NCBI GenBank assembly: GCA_013368445.1
Contig: JAACJO010000003.1
Coordinates: forward strand, 2,604,001-2,668,000
Direction: 5' to 3'
Length of the DNA: 64,000 nucleotides
Source of the DNA: Leucocoprinus leucothites
Lineage: Eukaryota; Basidiomycota; Agaricomycetes; Agaricales; Agaricaceae
In this document: positions 35,432 through 46,689 of the stretch, piece after piece
Layout: every line of letters begins with the position of its first letter
Position numbering within the stretch: position 1 is the first letter of the stretch
Made by a program: the position numbers and the translations under genes
Notes under the pieces: generated by a model
Told to the model about the DNA's origin: nothing
Databases searched by the model: none
The model's input: the letters and a program-made list of their open reading frames with translations, nothing else

Positions 35432-36742
35432 ATGTCCTCCATAACGCTAGTTGAGGCCACCTCTTCCGACGATGCTTGTTCACTCAAGACCGAATGTACC
35501 CCAGAAGCAAAGGATGACCCACCTCCTAGCGTGTTTTCGCGGGATGATGAATGGTACTTGGAAGACGGCAACGTTGTACTTTTGGTCGAACATAGACTCT
35601 TCAGGGTGAGTGATATTTCCCGGAATTGATTCCTCCTCGTAATTGTTGCCTAGTTGCATAAATTCATGCTCACAAGAGAGTCGGATTTTTTCCGTACACT
35701 GCTATCACTCCCACAACGCAATGTCACTAGTGATGGAAAGATAGAGGGAGAATCTGACGACTGCCCCATTATTTGCACTGGTGATACCTATGAAGATTTC
35801 AAAGCTCTTTGTTGGGCAATATATGCTAGGTTCATCTATTCGACTAAGTCGCCCCGGGTCCTTTTTGACGATCGGTGTACTAGGGCGGCGGATATTCTAG
35901 CAGAACACGTATATGCTACCTCAAATATTCCTAGGCTGGTTCGGGTTACCGCTTTATCGCACAAATATAACTTCACTGCCATCGAAACCTGGACCTTCGG
36001 TGTTCTCAGCAAACACGCGAAGGATTATCAAATAGGACTCTTTGCGAAATACGGGGAGTGGGCGGCAGTAGGTAGGATACTCAATCTTGCTGTCAAATGT
36101 CACCAGGATGCGCTGGCCCGGCAAATCGAGAAGGATTGGGTTAGTCTTATAACTGACCCTTCGGGGACTATATGGGAAGAGGCGTGCGTTACCGCATTAA
36201 GCGTAGCAGAAAACTCGCTGGAGCTGCGAGAGTTCCACGGAAAAGCATATTATACGCTTCTTAGGGCAACGAGTATTTTTGCCACGGGGAGTCAAAGGAC
36301 CCTTGGTTCAGAAAACCCAGTCAAGACTGTATCCATCCTTGACCAGCCGATATCAATCAACCTTTCCCGACATCGCTGGCAACGCCTATATACAGGATAC
36401 TGGTCCTTGTCATGCCTTCGTGTTAAACTAGCACACCCCCCAGCGCTGGGAGATAGCCCGCCGTGTTCGGATAATCACGTACGCGATTGTGTCCCAGCGT
36501 GGCAAGCATGGTGGAAAGGGATTTTAGATGATTCGGCTCGCAATGGAAAACACTTGAACGATCCTGGAGAATTGATCCAAGTGATGGAGAAGCGAATAAC
36601 CAAGCCCATTCAGTGCCAAGTAACAGGCACTGATATCCCATGTAATGAACACATCCGGTCGCAGATTAGCTCGATGAGGGAAGCATTCGAAAAGAGTCTT
36701 GCAGACAGGTTCCTGGGGCCAGAGATGAAAGACGATGATTAA
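35432..36742 (+). CDS. BTB/POZ-domain protein 7, intact
   Basis: Exons 35432-35605, 35654-35829 and 35884-36742 give 402 residues. Exon 1 ends EWYLEDGNVVLLVEHRLFR; exon 2 has LHKFMLTRESDFFRTLLSLPQ and ALCWAIYAR; exon 3 starts AADILAEHVYATSN, then SHKYNFTAIETWTFGVLSKHA, WAAVGRILNLAVKC, FHGKAYY, YTGYWSLSCL, WQAWWKG and PCNEHIRSQISSM. It is the most divergent of the seven. The second intron (35830-35883) is 54 nt and has no in-frame stop, so retaining it would insert 18 residues without breaking the frame. Whether it is always spliced cannot be told from sequence. Confidence 0.8.
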
Positions 36743-37524
36743 AAGCATGGTTCTTGTTGGGAGGATGGCTAGCCGTTACAAAAACCAATAAGAGTATTGG
36801 ATTTTCGAAAGGCCTCACGTATGTGATCGGACGTGACCAGTCATTATTAGTTAGTCTCTCCAGACTCCTACTACTAGTCTTCGAATATTAGCCTTATAGG
36901 TCTTGCTGCATTGTTCACTTTGCAAGCTCCAGTCCGACTTCAGAGATGGGATGACCCATCGGAGGTGATAGCTTAGAAGCACCGAGGGGTGAACTGAATT
37001 TCCTACAAACCAAAAGATATTCAATCCTGCTGCACAACATGTATAAGGAAAACAAGATCCATTGACTTCTACTGACGAGCAGAGTATAGAAACCAGTCCT
37101 GGAGAGGCCATCGGGTCAGATTGGCTTGATCATGTATTCAAATTCCGACCAAAACAGCTATCGACGTGGCATTGAGCCCGCACTTGGCATAGGTACGATT
37201 TCGTGTGCTTGAATCACGTTACAGCTTGGAGTCGCCTTGACTCTTGAACGTGACTGGGAAAGTTCCATCACGAGGCAAATCAGACTATCGAGGCCAGTGT
37301 GTGGAGAGCTCGGTTCGGGCATCCCAGGGGTCTTGGAAACTCATGAGGCTCCCTCCGTATGGCCCATGCAGCGACATACAGAACGGTATCAAGGAAAACA
37401 GGGAGGTCGAGGAAGAGAATGGCGTCAGGGACACAGTAAAGTCTCAACGACTTGGGTAACGGTCAGTCAAGAAATGGAGGATGAATGTGCGACCCAAGAA
37501 GCGACACCTTGCGCTTATCCCGGT
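36743..37524. other. Intergenic between BTB7 and ORC6 gene
   Basis: Convergent 3' ends. An open frame at 37237-37629 overlaps the ORC6 3' end antisense and has no features of its own. Nothing else seen. Confidence 0.5.
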
Positions 37525-38882
37525 CTATTGGACATCATTGGCTTCCTTCCATATCCTAACCACCCTCGCGTCTCGTGTAAACCATTGCCTATAGTCCTGA
37601 TAGACAGGCCGGAATCTCCGAGTCACTAAACGCTCCCCCCTGAGGTCTTCATCAGCCTCGTTTCCGACCTTTGCGAGGTCAAACTCAAGGATACGGTTAA
37701 CATCAACCGGAACATCCTCTTCGTCATCGTCAACCTCCATGGAAGCGTCAGCCTCTTGTTGCAGGACGAACCGGGCCGAACGACGAAGTGGTGAAGGAAC
37801 AGCTGGCGTGGGGTTGATCTTCGTTTTTGTTGGGGAGGCTAAGTGGGTGATATGGGATGCCACTGGTGTTACGGGCGGGAATTGCATTCGTTTTTTCGAT
37901 AGCGATGTTGGGGAAGAGGTGTCAAGCTTTCGCTTTTTAGTCGGTGTCTCAGGAGAAGCCATCTCTGCATCTGATATCACAGCATCGCCCTTTGTCTTTA
38001 AAGGTTCTGTCTCTGGCTGTATTGTCTGAGCTTGCCGTTGTTTCTTCACAGATTCACGGGTTGGAAGTTCCCGGAAAGGTTTAGTGGGTGATCGACGGGG
38101 AGTACGGGGGCTGGATGCCTGAAGTAAGGATTTCGTGGGCGACGAGGGTCGGGACGAGTTCTTGGCTGCCTCAACAAGTTTGGATTTGAGTGTGTTGCAT
38201 TTCTCGGCAAGTAGTTTGATCGTAGGTGCAAGTCGCTTCGAAAGCATGGAGTTATCTTGCGCAAATTCATCCAATGTTGGGATATCTTTAACCTGTTAAA
38301 GCAACTGTCAGAGGTACGGGAGGGCCAACAAGGTGGATGCGAACGTTGATTGTTGAGCTTGCCCAGAAGAAGATAGCCGCGCGGATGTCTGGAGAACCAA
38401 TCTTATGTCGCGCATCTAACTGTACTACCGCATGTTCCGCTTGGCGGAGAAAACCACTAAAGCTGGCAAATGGGAGGCCGACGTTATACTTCTCGTGAAG
38501 CATATTATATGTGACTTCTTTCCTGCCCTTCTTTATGCTTAGCTCTGATTCCAGGACTCCAGCTACTGTCCGCAGAGCTTTATTGAAGTCGTTAGTGCGT
38601 AGACATGATGCATGTCGGGCGTTGTCCAAGGTGACGTCATTATTATTTAGGCTGTGATCTTCATGCATCAGCAGTGCGTTACTCGTGTCGGGATGAGGCT
38701 CACTGTTTAGCGACTAGATATGCACAAATTGCGGGCAAACCAGTTGCCAGTTCCGCCAGATAGTGTCCAGACCCTTGTTTCGTGCGTGCTTTGGCCAGCG
38801 GAACCAATTTCCGGGCAGCATTTAGAGTTTCATCATTTCCACATACACGTTGGAGTTGCTCTTCATCAGCTTTGGACAACAT
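37525..38882 (-). CDS. ORC6: Probable origin recognition complex subunit 6
   Basis: Exons 38882-38704, 38651-38345 and 38292-37525 add to 1254 nt (417 residues) with phases agreeing. The N-terminal half reads as two cyclin-like (TFIIB-like) repeats: LNAARKLVPLAKARTK...GLPAICAYLVAKHLNN, then DVTLDNARHASCLRTNDFNKAL...YNVGLPFASFSGFLRQAE...IRAAIFFWASSTIN. This is the arrangement of ORC6, the DNA-binding subunit that helps load MCM at replication origins. The C-terminal half is Ser/Pro/Lys-rich with SPRTPRRSPTK and SPETPTKKRK, possible CDK sites and nuclear signal. It ends in a conserved-looking block, VYQDYRQWFTRDARVVRIW. ORC6 identity rests on fold-level motifs and is likely rather than certain. 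Confidence 0.62.
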
Positions 38883-39194
38883 GATGGTGGCAGGGGTAGA
38901 AAGAATACAACATGGTTTATCGGACAGAACGCGTCAAGAAACGCTACGTCACATCATCTGATCAGCCCGTGATTTGTCACAAATTCACGTGGATTCTCCG
39001 AAAACAACGCAATGGAAATTCCGGACCAAATATACGGCTGAAAGAAGCGCTAAAGGTTGAACGCCAGCCCAGAATAGTCAGCAGGATGCACTGGCCCACC
39101 TAAACTCGGTTGATGACCAGCTCGGCGCCAAGTTTTAGGCTCCTGCTGGCTGACTTCTTGGCTCTTTCCTCGTCTCCTACGGCTGTTGTCACCC
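38883..39194. promoter_or_regulatory. Divergent promoter region, ORC6 / P450 F
   Basis: About 312 bp between two divergent start codons, so it must serve both genes. No specific site recognised. Confidence 0.5.
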
Positions 39195-41730
39195 ATGGCC
39201 TCACTGTTCGTCTTGGTCCTGTCGACATGCGTTTTTGCCAGCTTCGTGTGGAAATTGTTTCGAGAATACCTGGTTGAGTCGCCATTGGATCGAATTCCAG
39301 GACCTAGGCCATCTTCCTGGCTAGCTGGTATGTCTTTTCTTCCTCTTACTCTAATACCCTTACACTAACGACGAGCTCGCTGGGTTTTTATCAGGTAATA
39401 TTCCGCAATTCTATGACAAGACTGGGAAGTACTACTATCAATTTCTTCGGGAGTGTGAGTGATTATCTCCTGCAATCTGGATTGTGAAGAACCGATCGAT
39501 TCGCATAGATGGGAGCGTAATGAGACTTAGTGGTCTATTGGGGGTTGGTTTTACTTCCACCCAAGAAGCACGAGGCAGCAGGTTGACAAGCACTTAGGAA
39601 CGGCTTTTGTTTCTCCACGACCCGAAGGCTCTCCATCACATTTTTGTCAAAGTATGCAAGTCCTGTGCATGAGCACCGTGCCATTACTGACCATTCATTT
39701 TACTTCATATTCAGGACCAACATATATACGAAGAGGCGCCAGCCTTCATTGCGTGCGTATCCATCATAAATATTTAGGGATGAGGTCCAAGAAGGCGTCT
39801 ACTGATCTGCTGAACGGACTGGAATAGAATCAACAAAGTTTTTTTTGGTGAAGGTCTACTGTCGACACTGGGTACGTCTATCCGCGGTCATAAACTATCA
39901 GAGGTCCTCACGAACCACCAGGCGAGCAGCACAAGAAGCAGCGGAAGATGCTCAACCCCGTCTTCTCAACAGGCCACATGCGTGAAATGAGCAAGTGGAC
40001 TCGGCTCTTTCAATTCTTCGCTTCCACTTACTCAAACTTTCATAGCGCCAATATTTTATGAAGTCACAGGAAGGGTGAGCTTCCAGCTTCTAGCTCGTAA
40101 TCTGCAACGTGCTTGAATTTTCGAAAACCTATCTCTAGCTTCAGAAGGCCTTCATGAACCAAGTCAAGAATGGTCCCAAGGAAATCGATATGCTCCATTG
40201 GATGAGCCGAACTGCGCTTGAGCTGATTGGCCAAAGCGGCATGGGATACTCGTTCGATTCTTTGAAAGAAGACGCACAAAGTGCGGACTTGCACCCATAT
40301 AGTCGGTCTGTGAAACGATTTGGGTACGTTCCCTTCTCAACCCCTTGTGGATAAAACAAGTCTGAACCTTGTTCAGGGGGCTTCTTTCGGGTACAGGCAC
40401 CTTCGTTGTGACGTCGTACATCCTTCCCTTTGCCGCAAACTTCAATTATCCTCGGCTCAAGCGATGGGTTGTGGAACACATACCCTCACAGTGGGTACGA
40501 GATCTGAAGGAAATTGTCGATACAATCCAGGCGACCGCGGTGGATATTTACATGACGAAACAGCAGGCAATGATTGAAGGAGATGATGGCAAAAAGGACA
40601 TCATCAGTGTTCTCGGTATGATTCTCGTAGCCGTGCTCCTACGCTTTTGAGGCTAACACCAACGAACCAGTAAGGGCCAATGCTAGCGCCGCGGAAGAGG
40701 ATCGACTCTCGGATGAAGAAGTTTTCGGTCAAGTCGCGTACGTCCTCTGGTCTCCCGAGTTATACTACTTCACTCACTTGAATCAGGTCTTTGACATTCG
40801 CAGCCATGGACACTAGTTCATCGGCGCTCTCCCGTATCATTTGTTTACTTGGAGAGTACCAAGAAATCCAAGATCGACTCCGCCAGGAGCTTTTAGAGGC
40901 GAAGAAAGCGAACCACGGTGAAGAACTAGATTACGACCAGATTACAAGCCTGCCCTTTCTCGATGCCGTTGTTCGTGAAACATTGCGATTGTAAGCTCTT
41001 GTGTTATATGACGAAGTACCGATGCTGATTGATCGTCTAGACATCCGCCGCTGGGCATCGCAATTCGAACGTGAGCTCATTACCATCCACAGTGCTTCTC
41101 CTTAGGCTAATCCTACATAAAGCGCCCGTAAAGACATGGTTCTTCCATTCTCAAAACCAATCAAGACAACCACAGGCGCAAGTATATCCGAGATTATAGT
41201 TCCCAACGGCACGACGCTCTTCGCCTCATTCTACGGTGCCAACGCCAATCCTGACATTTGGGGTGATGATGCGCACGAATGGAAGCCAGAACGTTGGCTG
41301 AAACCGATACCGGAGAAAGTTGCAGCGTCTCACATACCCACCATATATTCAAATCTGTGGGTTACCAGCTGCCTTTTTCTTCGCACCATCTGACTCAATA
41401 CCTGTAGAATGACATTCCTTGGCGGCAGTCGTGCTTGCATGTGAGTACACCCGATCTGATGTTTAGAGAACCCGATGTGACTGTTAGACAGAGGTTTCAA
41501 GTTTGCTCAACTCGAAATCAGTAAGGGAATTTTTGAGCGCTCGTCTTTCGGAAAAGCTGATGGTTTTTATGGCAGAGATTGTACTCTTCGTACTTCTTAC
41601 CTCTTTCAAATTCGTCAGCGGAACGCAGAAAATATTCTGGACTATGCCCGGAATTACTGCACCAGTCATAGAAGGGGACGATATTACACACCCATCGTTA
41701 CCGATGTTCGTCACGGCACTGGATACATAG
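39195..41730 (+). CDS. Cytochrome P450 F, apparently complete
   Basis: Sixth P450, on the opposite strand from A-E and 18 kb away. ATG at 39195 starts MASLFVLVLS, anchor, SPLDRIPGP. Exons carry GKYYYQFLR, ERLLFLHDPKALHHIFVK, AFMNQVKNGPKEIDMLHWM, LKRWVVEHIPSQWV, I-helix AAMDTSSSALSRII (about 40800), RETLRL, MVLPFSKPIKTT, EWKPERWLKP and the heme loop FLGGSRAC (about 41420). The TGC-AT | A-GGT intron restores C-I-G-F-K-F-A-Q-L-E-I, and a further intron gives K-I-V-L-F-V-L-L. Stop TAG 41728-41730. No lesion found. Its hinge and K-helix differ most from the others, so it is probably an older branch. Confidence 0.88.
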
Positions 41731-42121
41731 ATTAATCAATCCACGCGATGTTTACTGCACTCATCAACTGACAAGAGCGTCAAGAAGCCAGATGAGCCCG
41801 CGTGAAAACCACTTCGGATGAACTGGTGACAGAATTCGGCGAAGGACCATGTATTGGCAGGAGCATATAAATGGTCGTAAGAGCGAACCGGGAGGTGACA
41901 AATGGTACAAGATTTGGGACGATTCCAATGTCTATTACGAAACCTACCTAGATGCGTCTGGTCCCATTCTGGGTATGGACACATCCAGGAATGACCTAGT
42001 GCTGTTTAGATAGCATATCTGTTAAGTCCATCACAAATCGTCAAGCTAATGCTTTGCACTGGACCGACAAACACTCCTCCACGCCACTGTTTTCTGGAGA
42101 ATGTATTCCAAAAAAATTAAC
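41731..42121. other. Intergenic, P450 F 3' flank
   Basis: Convergent 3' ends of P450 F and the oxidase fragment. No gene seen. Confidence 0.5.
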
Positions 42122-42934
42122 TCATATTCTGACACCTTGATCCTCAACAGGTGAGGCACCAGTGCCCATCATGACTCTGACTCCTGGACTTGTAACACCA
42201 TCAACAGTCACAAAAATGTAAGCTGTACCAGTAGGGTTAGTCGGAGCTCACCCGACACAAGACCTGGGATAAATTGGACATACCTGGACCAGGCGGATAG
42301 ACAGGGTTATTCGGTGGGCTTTTGACGGCCATAGCCTTCCCATTCTTGGAGAGTTGTACCTCTTGTACCTCCATGAAGACAAGACGCGAGCTCGAATGGA
42401 AGGCGTGCGAGGAGAACCCTAGATCCATCAATGCGACTGCCAGAAGTTTTCATTAATCTAACGTGTAAATAGAATCAGATGTCAGCTTACCCTTAATCTC
42501 TCCTCCCTTAAGTTGCATAGGAATGGGGACATCCAAATGGAATTGAACGTTGAAGGCGACTTTCTTGGGTGCCCGATGTATCTGAGGTCTCTCCATTGAC
42601 ATGTAAGGAGGGTTCAAATATTTTACGCGGAATTCACTATAATCCATGTGAATGCGCTCGAAAATGACTGCGGTAATGAAATCTCACCCGTGGTATAGAG
42701 CATTGTTGGTAATTAAAACATTTGGATTTAAATCGGTAACCATAAGGTTTCTAGAGAATTGATGAGACCAAGGACTGGTCCACAAATACACCTCCCCTAC
42801 CCCCGCTGGGTCAACGTAACCGAGGAATGATACATTCGAGCAATATCTGTAGACGGCATCCCCTCATTGCTAATTCACTGGCCGAGGGGAGCATCAGGCG
42901 TATAGATAGAGGGCGTAAACCTAGAATAATCAAT
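42122..42934 (-). pseudogene. Glyoxal-oxidase-type (AA5) C-terminal fragment
   Basis: C-terminal part of a copper radical oxidase, an enzyme that oxidises aldehydes to acids and yields H2O2 outside the cell. In order: IYTPDAPLGQ, then a TGA at 42875-42877 where the family has Arg, GMPSTDIARMYHSSVTLT (the Tyr-His copper ligands), an intron, LNPNVL, EFRVKYLNPPYMSMERPQ, an intron, [20 protein letters not shown] (with the distal His ligand), [12 protein letters not shown], an intron, AYIFVTVDGVTSPGVRVMMG and a stop at 42122-42124. Introns have proper GT..AG ends and phases. The N-terminal catalytic domain, with its Cys-Tyr cofactor, is missing; upstream sequence is Lon. Secretion signal absent. 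Confidence 0.8.
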
Positions 42935-43855
42935 GAAAGCCCGAATGTATTGGTCGTCCTTGTTATATGGTTGTGTCCGGAGATTATCGGCGCTGATAAT
43001 TGATACCGAGTAATTGTGCAAGAACGACGTTTGTAGAGGTCCAATTTCGGGCTCTGAGGTAGGTGGCGTTGGTGAGGACGATTCCGAGTTCGTAAGTGTA
43101 GTCGTAGGGGATGGAGGCGTCGAAGGTGGGGGCGGCGGGGGCGAAGGCGTACTTAGTGCACCCCCAGCCTTGACCAGTTCCGTAATCTTGATTCACCGAT
43201 GTGGATAAAGTATCGCGGTAAGTCCTTCCTCTTTCTCCTCGCCATCCCTCCCAGTAGCCGCAAACACACTCGTAATCTGCGCGAAAATACCGACAGGATG
43301 CACAGAATTTTTATCTGTAATCACATCACTGTCGGTATGTTCATCTTTGAGCCGCCGAGGTAGGGTTTCCCGCGTTTCATCATGTCTTTGATAGCGGAAA
43401 CGACGGCCGGGTTGCGTACTACCACGGCTTCGTAGAATCCTGGGAATAAAGGCCGTCACGCTATTGGTAGCGCAAGGACCTGTGGGTAGGTTTCGGGTAC
43501 GGATTGTCTGGCTATAGACCCCGGATTGGGGTTGTGGTGGGGGAGCATCAGCTGCTTGAGGTGGGGATTTCGAATCTGGGGGTGTACCAGTAGAAGATGA
43601 CGATGGTGCAGAGGAAGACGGGGAAAACGAAGGTGCTGGAGGTGTAATTTCTGAAGGTTTCTCATCCTCCGGTTTCTGCTGGTCAGATTTGGGTTCTTCA
43701 TTCTCGTTTTCTTGCTCGCCAGGTTGATCCTCTGACGGGTTTTTGGTGTTGACCCATCGTGGTGCTGAGAGGGGTGGCCTGTAGCGGATGAGATGGGTGC
43801 GTGTGGTGGAGAAGGTTCTGTGGGGAAGTGTCCGGGCGTGGACAGCGCTGCGCAC
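42935..43855 (-). pseudogene. Mitochondrial Lon protease, N-terminal fragment
   Basis: N-terminal substrate-binding part of a mitochondrial AAA+ Lon protease (PIM1 type). It begins with a presequence-like [20 protein letters not shown] at a GTG codon with no in-frame ATG seen upstream. A Pro/Glu/Ser-rich leader follows. The conserved LON domain comes in pieces in different frames: [17 protein letters not shown] (43456-43458), [29 protein letters not shown], then in another frame [40 protein letters not shown] (43193-43195), IKITELVKAG, TSFLHNYSVSI and QPYNKDDQYIRAF. Homology stops there. The ATPase and Ser-Lys protease domains are absent. At least two frameshifts and two stops: a pseudogene. 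Confidence 0.85.
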
Positions 43856-44270
43856 GAGACGTGCAACTACACTGTCTGCAATTTCACAACCTGGTTTCCG
43901 AATGACGCATAACTTTATGGTGACTAAGCAATATCACGTGATGTGCCGACGCTCATCCACAAACGGTGGCTGAGTAAACTTGTACAGCAGCTGTTCTCGC
44001 GAAAATTGAAGCAAATAAACTTGATATTCCTTCAAAAGTTATTAAAATTCAAATTGGATTCAACCGGCCCCAATAAAGCCGGTCATCGTGCTTGATCGAC
44101 TTCATAGAGTGTACTCCTGCCACCGCAGTGGAGTTTTCAGTAAGAGAGCGATTCAGTTTTAATCCAGTCACAATCTATTATTGGGAGAAGGCCTCATCGG
44201 TACCACGTGCCCATAAATAACAGCTGCCACTGGTACCGGAATCCTCCTTTATCCTCCACACTCACATGCA
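43856..44270. other. Intergenic upstream of NACHT gene
   Basis: No gene seen. Probably contains the NACHT gene promoter. Confidence 0.45.
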
Positions 44271-46406
44271 ATGCTGTTAGAGACGATTCAGACCTTTCTA
44301 GAGCAACTACAAGCTCTCAAAGATTTTGCATTTGAGGCTATAGCATTCCCGCCGGCGAACACTTCGGAAACGACTGACCATGAGGACGATGGACGGATGG
44401 ATTATATGGCTCCCGTTGATGACATCCGTGAGCCTGATTTTTCCTTGGTGGTGTCTGATAACGGGAACTGACGAAACTTTTGCATGCAATCTGTTCAGCT
44501 GGAGGCCCTGTAACAGAGTCACCATCTATGGACCTTAGAGCTGTTGATCGAGCCGATGATACAGCAGATGAGGGTAGGACATGAGGGCTTGCAAGCAGCC
44601 TTGGTTGTTCTGATTCATGGGATATTTTCAGGTCAATCATCTCTCGTACCCGACGATGAAACTAGTGCCTTTCGGTTCGCCCATGACTTCGTTATCCACA
44701 ACCAGACCATCATTTCGCAAATCATCAGTTGCGGGGACATAGGTAAACCTTCCACGCAAGCTGCTGCGACTGGACTGAACAAGTTCCCATAGGATTTAGA
44801 ATTATCGGCGAAAAGCGGATGATTGGTGCGGAGGTCGAATCGTCCACCCGCAAGTACGCGCCTAGATGTCATCCCGATACTCGAAAGAGCCTGCAACACT
44901 CTGTCATGGAGTGGATAGCAGCGGAGCGCAGTTATGATATGAGCTGGGAGAGGCGCGAACGGGTTCCGCGCATGCTTTGGGTCATGGGGCCAGCTGGAGT
45001 CGGAAAGTCTGCTCTTGCTCAGACCATCGCTGAGAAGATGAAAGCTAAAGGACAATTGGGCGCCACCCTCTTCTTTTCTCGTCCAGACGGGCGAGACGAT
45101 CCTGAACAAGTCATTCCCACACTCGCATATCAGCTGGCTGTAAAGCACCCCAAATATAAGCCAATTCTCAATCAGAGGCTAGCTGACGATCCCTATCTCC
45201 TCGAGAAGACCCTTCGTCTTCAGTTCAAAGAGCTCATTACCGATCCATTTTCTATCATCATGGCTCAAGATCCCTCCACGAGGCATAAACCATTGCTCGT
45301 CATCTTAGATGGGTTGGACGAATGCAACAGCGAGGAAGCTCAATGCGAATTCATTGAGCTTATTACTGAACACGTCCGCAGCACCCACGAATTTCCTTTA
45401 CTGTGGATGGTTTGCAGCAGGCCCGAATGGCACTTCAGATACCTTCTCTCCCGCCCAGACTTCCCCACGACGTGTAGACGCGAACATATGACAATAGACA
45501 ATCCAGAAGCCCGACGGGACGTTGCACTCGTCTTGCGCGATGAGTTCGCAGAAATATATCGACGATTTTCCGACTACCTCCCTCGCATTTGGCCATCTGA
45601 AGAGTCTCTTCAAACAATCATCGTTAAAGCCTCTGGACTCTTTGCATTAGCGACAACGATTACCCGTTTTGTTGGTGATACGAACGTACACGATCCCCAA
45701 AGCCAGCTTCAGATCTGTCTTGATTGCCTCAATGGATTATCCGAGCGTGTGGGCCCATTCGAGAGACTCGACTATCTCTACCGCGGGATATGCTCTACTA
45801 TCCCCCTGGAGGATCTTCCGATCGTCAAGCGGATCCTCGGGGTATGCGTTATCTACTCTGAATCTATCTCGCTTCCGGCACAACAATTAGCAAACTTCCT
45901 CGGCTTGAAGCAATCAAAATTTGATTTCTCACTACGAAAACTACATTCCGTGATCAAGGTCCCCATCGGCGTGGAAGCCCAGCAGAATGGTATTCAGTTT
46001 TATCACGCCTCGTTCTCGGATTTTTTGCAACGATCGGAACGCTCTAGTCAATATTCCGTGCATGACGACAAAGTGTATCTCGACGTCGCTATGCGTGCAT
46101 TGCAGTGGCAGATGCACTCAGAACATGGTGGACCCGGTAAAGCATCCTCCTGCCTACCCCGTAATGCATGCTGATGTGTTCGCAGATCTTGCGTGGCCCA
46201 ACGGGGCTGTAAATGAAGATCTGCTCCGACAACTTGCTCGGTTTTCATCATCGGTCGCATGGAAAGCTTGTTCCAAAGTGCCAGGAATAGCTGCCCACCG
46301 CGTGGTGGAGATACTCAATACCTTTGATTTCACAAGATTAGAAGATGATCTGAATGGTTTCCCTGAATTCATATCATGGCTTCGATCTGTTGTAAGTGAC
46401 TCTTGA
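44271..46406 (+). CDS. NACHT P-loop NTPase (NLR-like)
   Basis: STAND-type NTPase of the fungal NLR-like class, often linked to non-self recognition and programmed cell death. The NACHT core is in exon 44793-46136: Walker A GPAGVGKSAL, ATLFFSRPDGRDDP, TLAYQLA, Walker B LLVILDGLDEC and sensor-type LLWMVCSRPEWHF. A winged-helix-like region follows (RGICSTIPLEDLPIVKRILG, YHASFSDFL). Last exon 46186-46406 adds about 73 residues ending in SWLRSVVSDS. Upstream exons 44632-44742 and one ending at 44573 join in phase; a first exon from ATG 44271 (MLLETIQTFLEQL) is likely but its splice to exon 2 is not resolved. No WD40, ankyrin or TPR repeats follow, so the sensor domain is short or missing. The N-terminal effector domain is not recognised. 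Confidence 0.82.
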
Positions 46407-46689
46407 GCTTAGCTTTTATTATATATGAATGTTGATGTAACTCATGTTTGGATAGACCCCCCACACCCAAACACTCATTCATCTTCGAACACAAACCTGT
46501 CCACCATTCCATTCCATTAAAAGAATTACCCTTCTCGACCCTGAGAACGTTCTGTTGGCTATCCCCAACCTTATTCATGCCACCCCATTCTTCCACATCG
46601 GAGTCGGAAACAGATGCTGTGAATTCGAGATCCGACCTACTGTCAGTACCTTACAGGGTATTCTTGATTCATCTAGTGGGGATGGGGTG

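Noticed and set aside
37237..37629. Plus-strand open frame of 130 codons
   Set aside because: It overlaps the ORC6 3' exon antisense, has no recognisable motif and no splice-supported extension.
1..41730. Biosynthetic gene cluster built around the P450s
   Set aside because: No terpene synthase, PKS, NRPS, methyltransferase or transporter is visible; P450 number reflects tandem duplication only.
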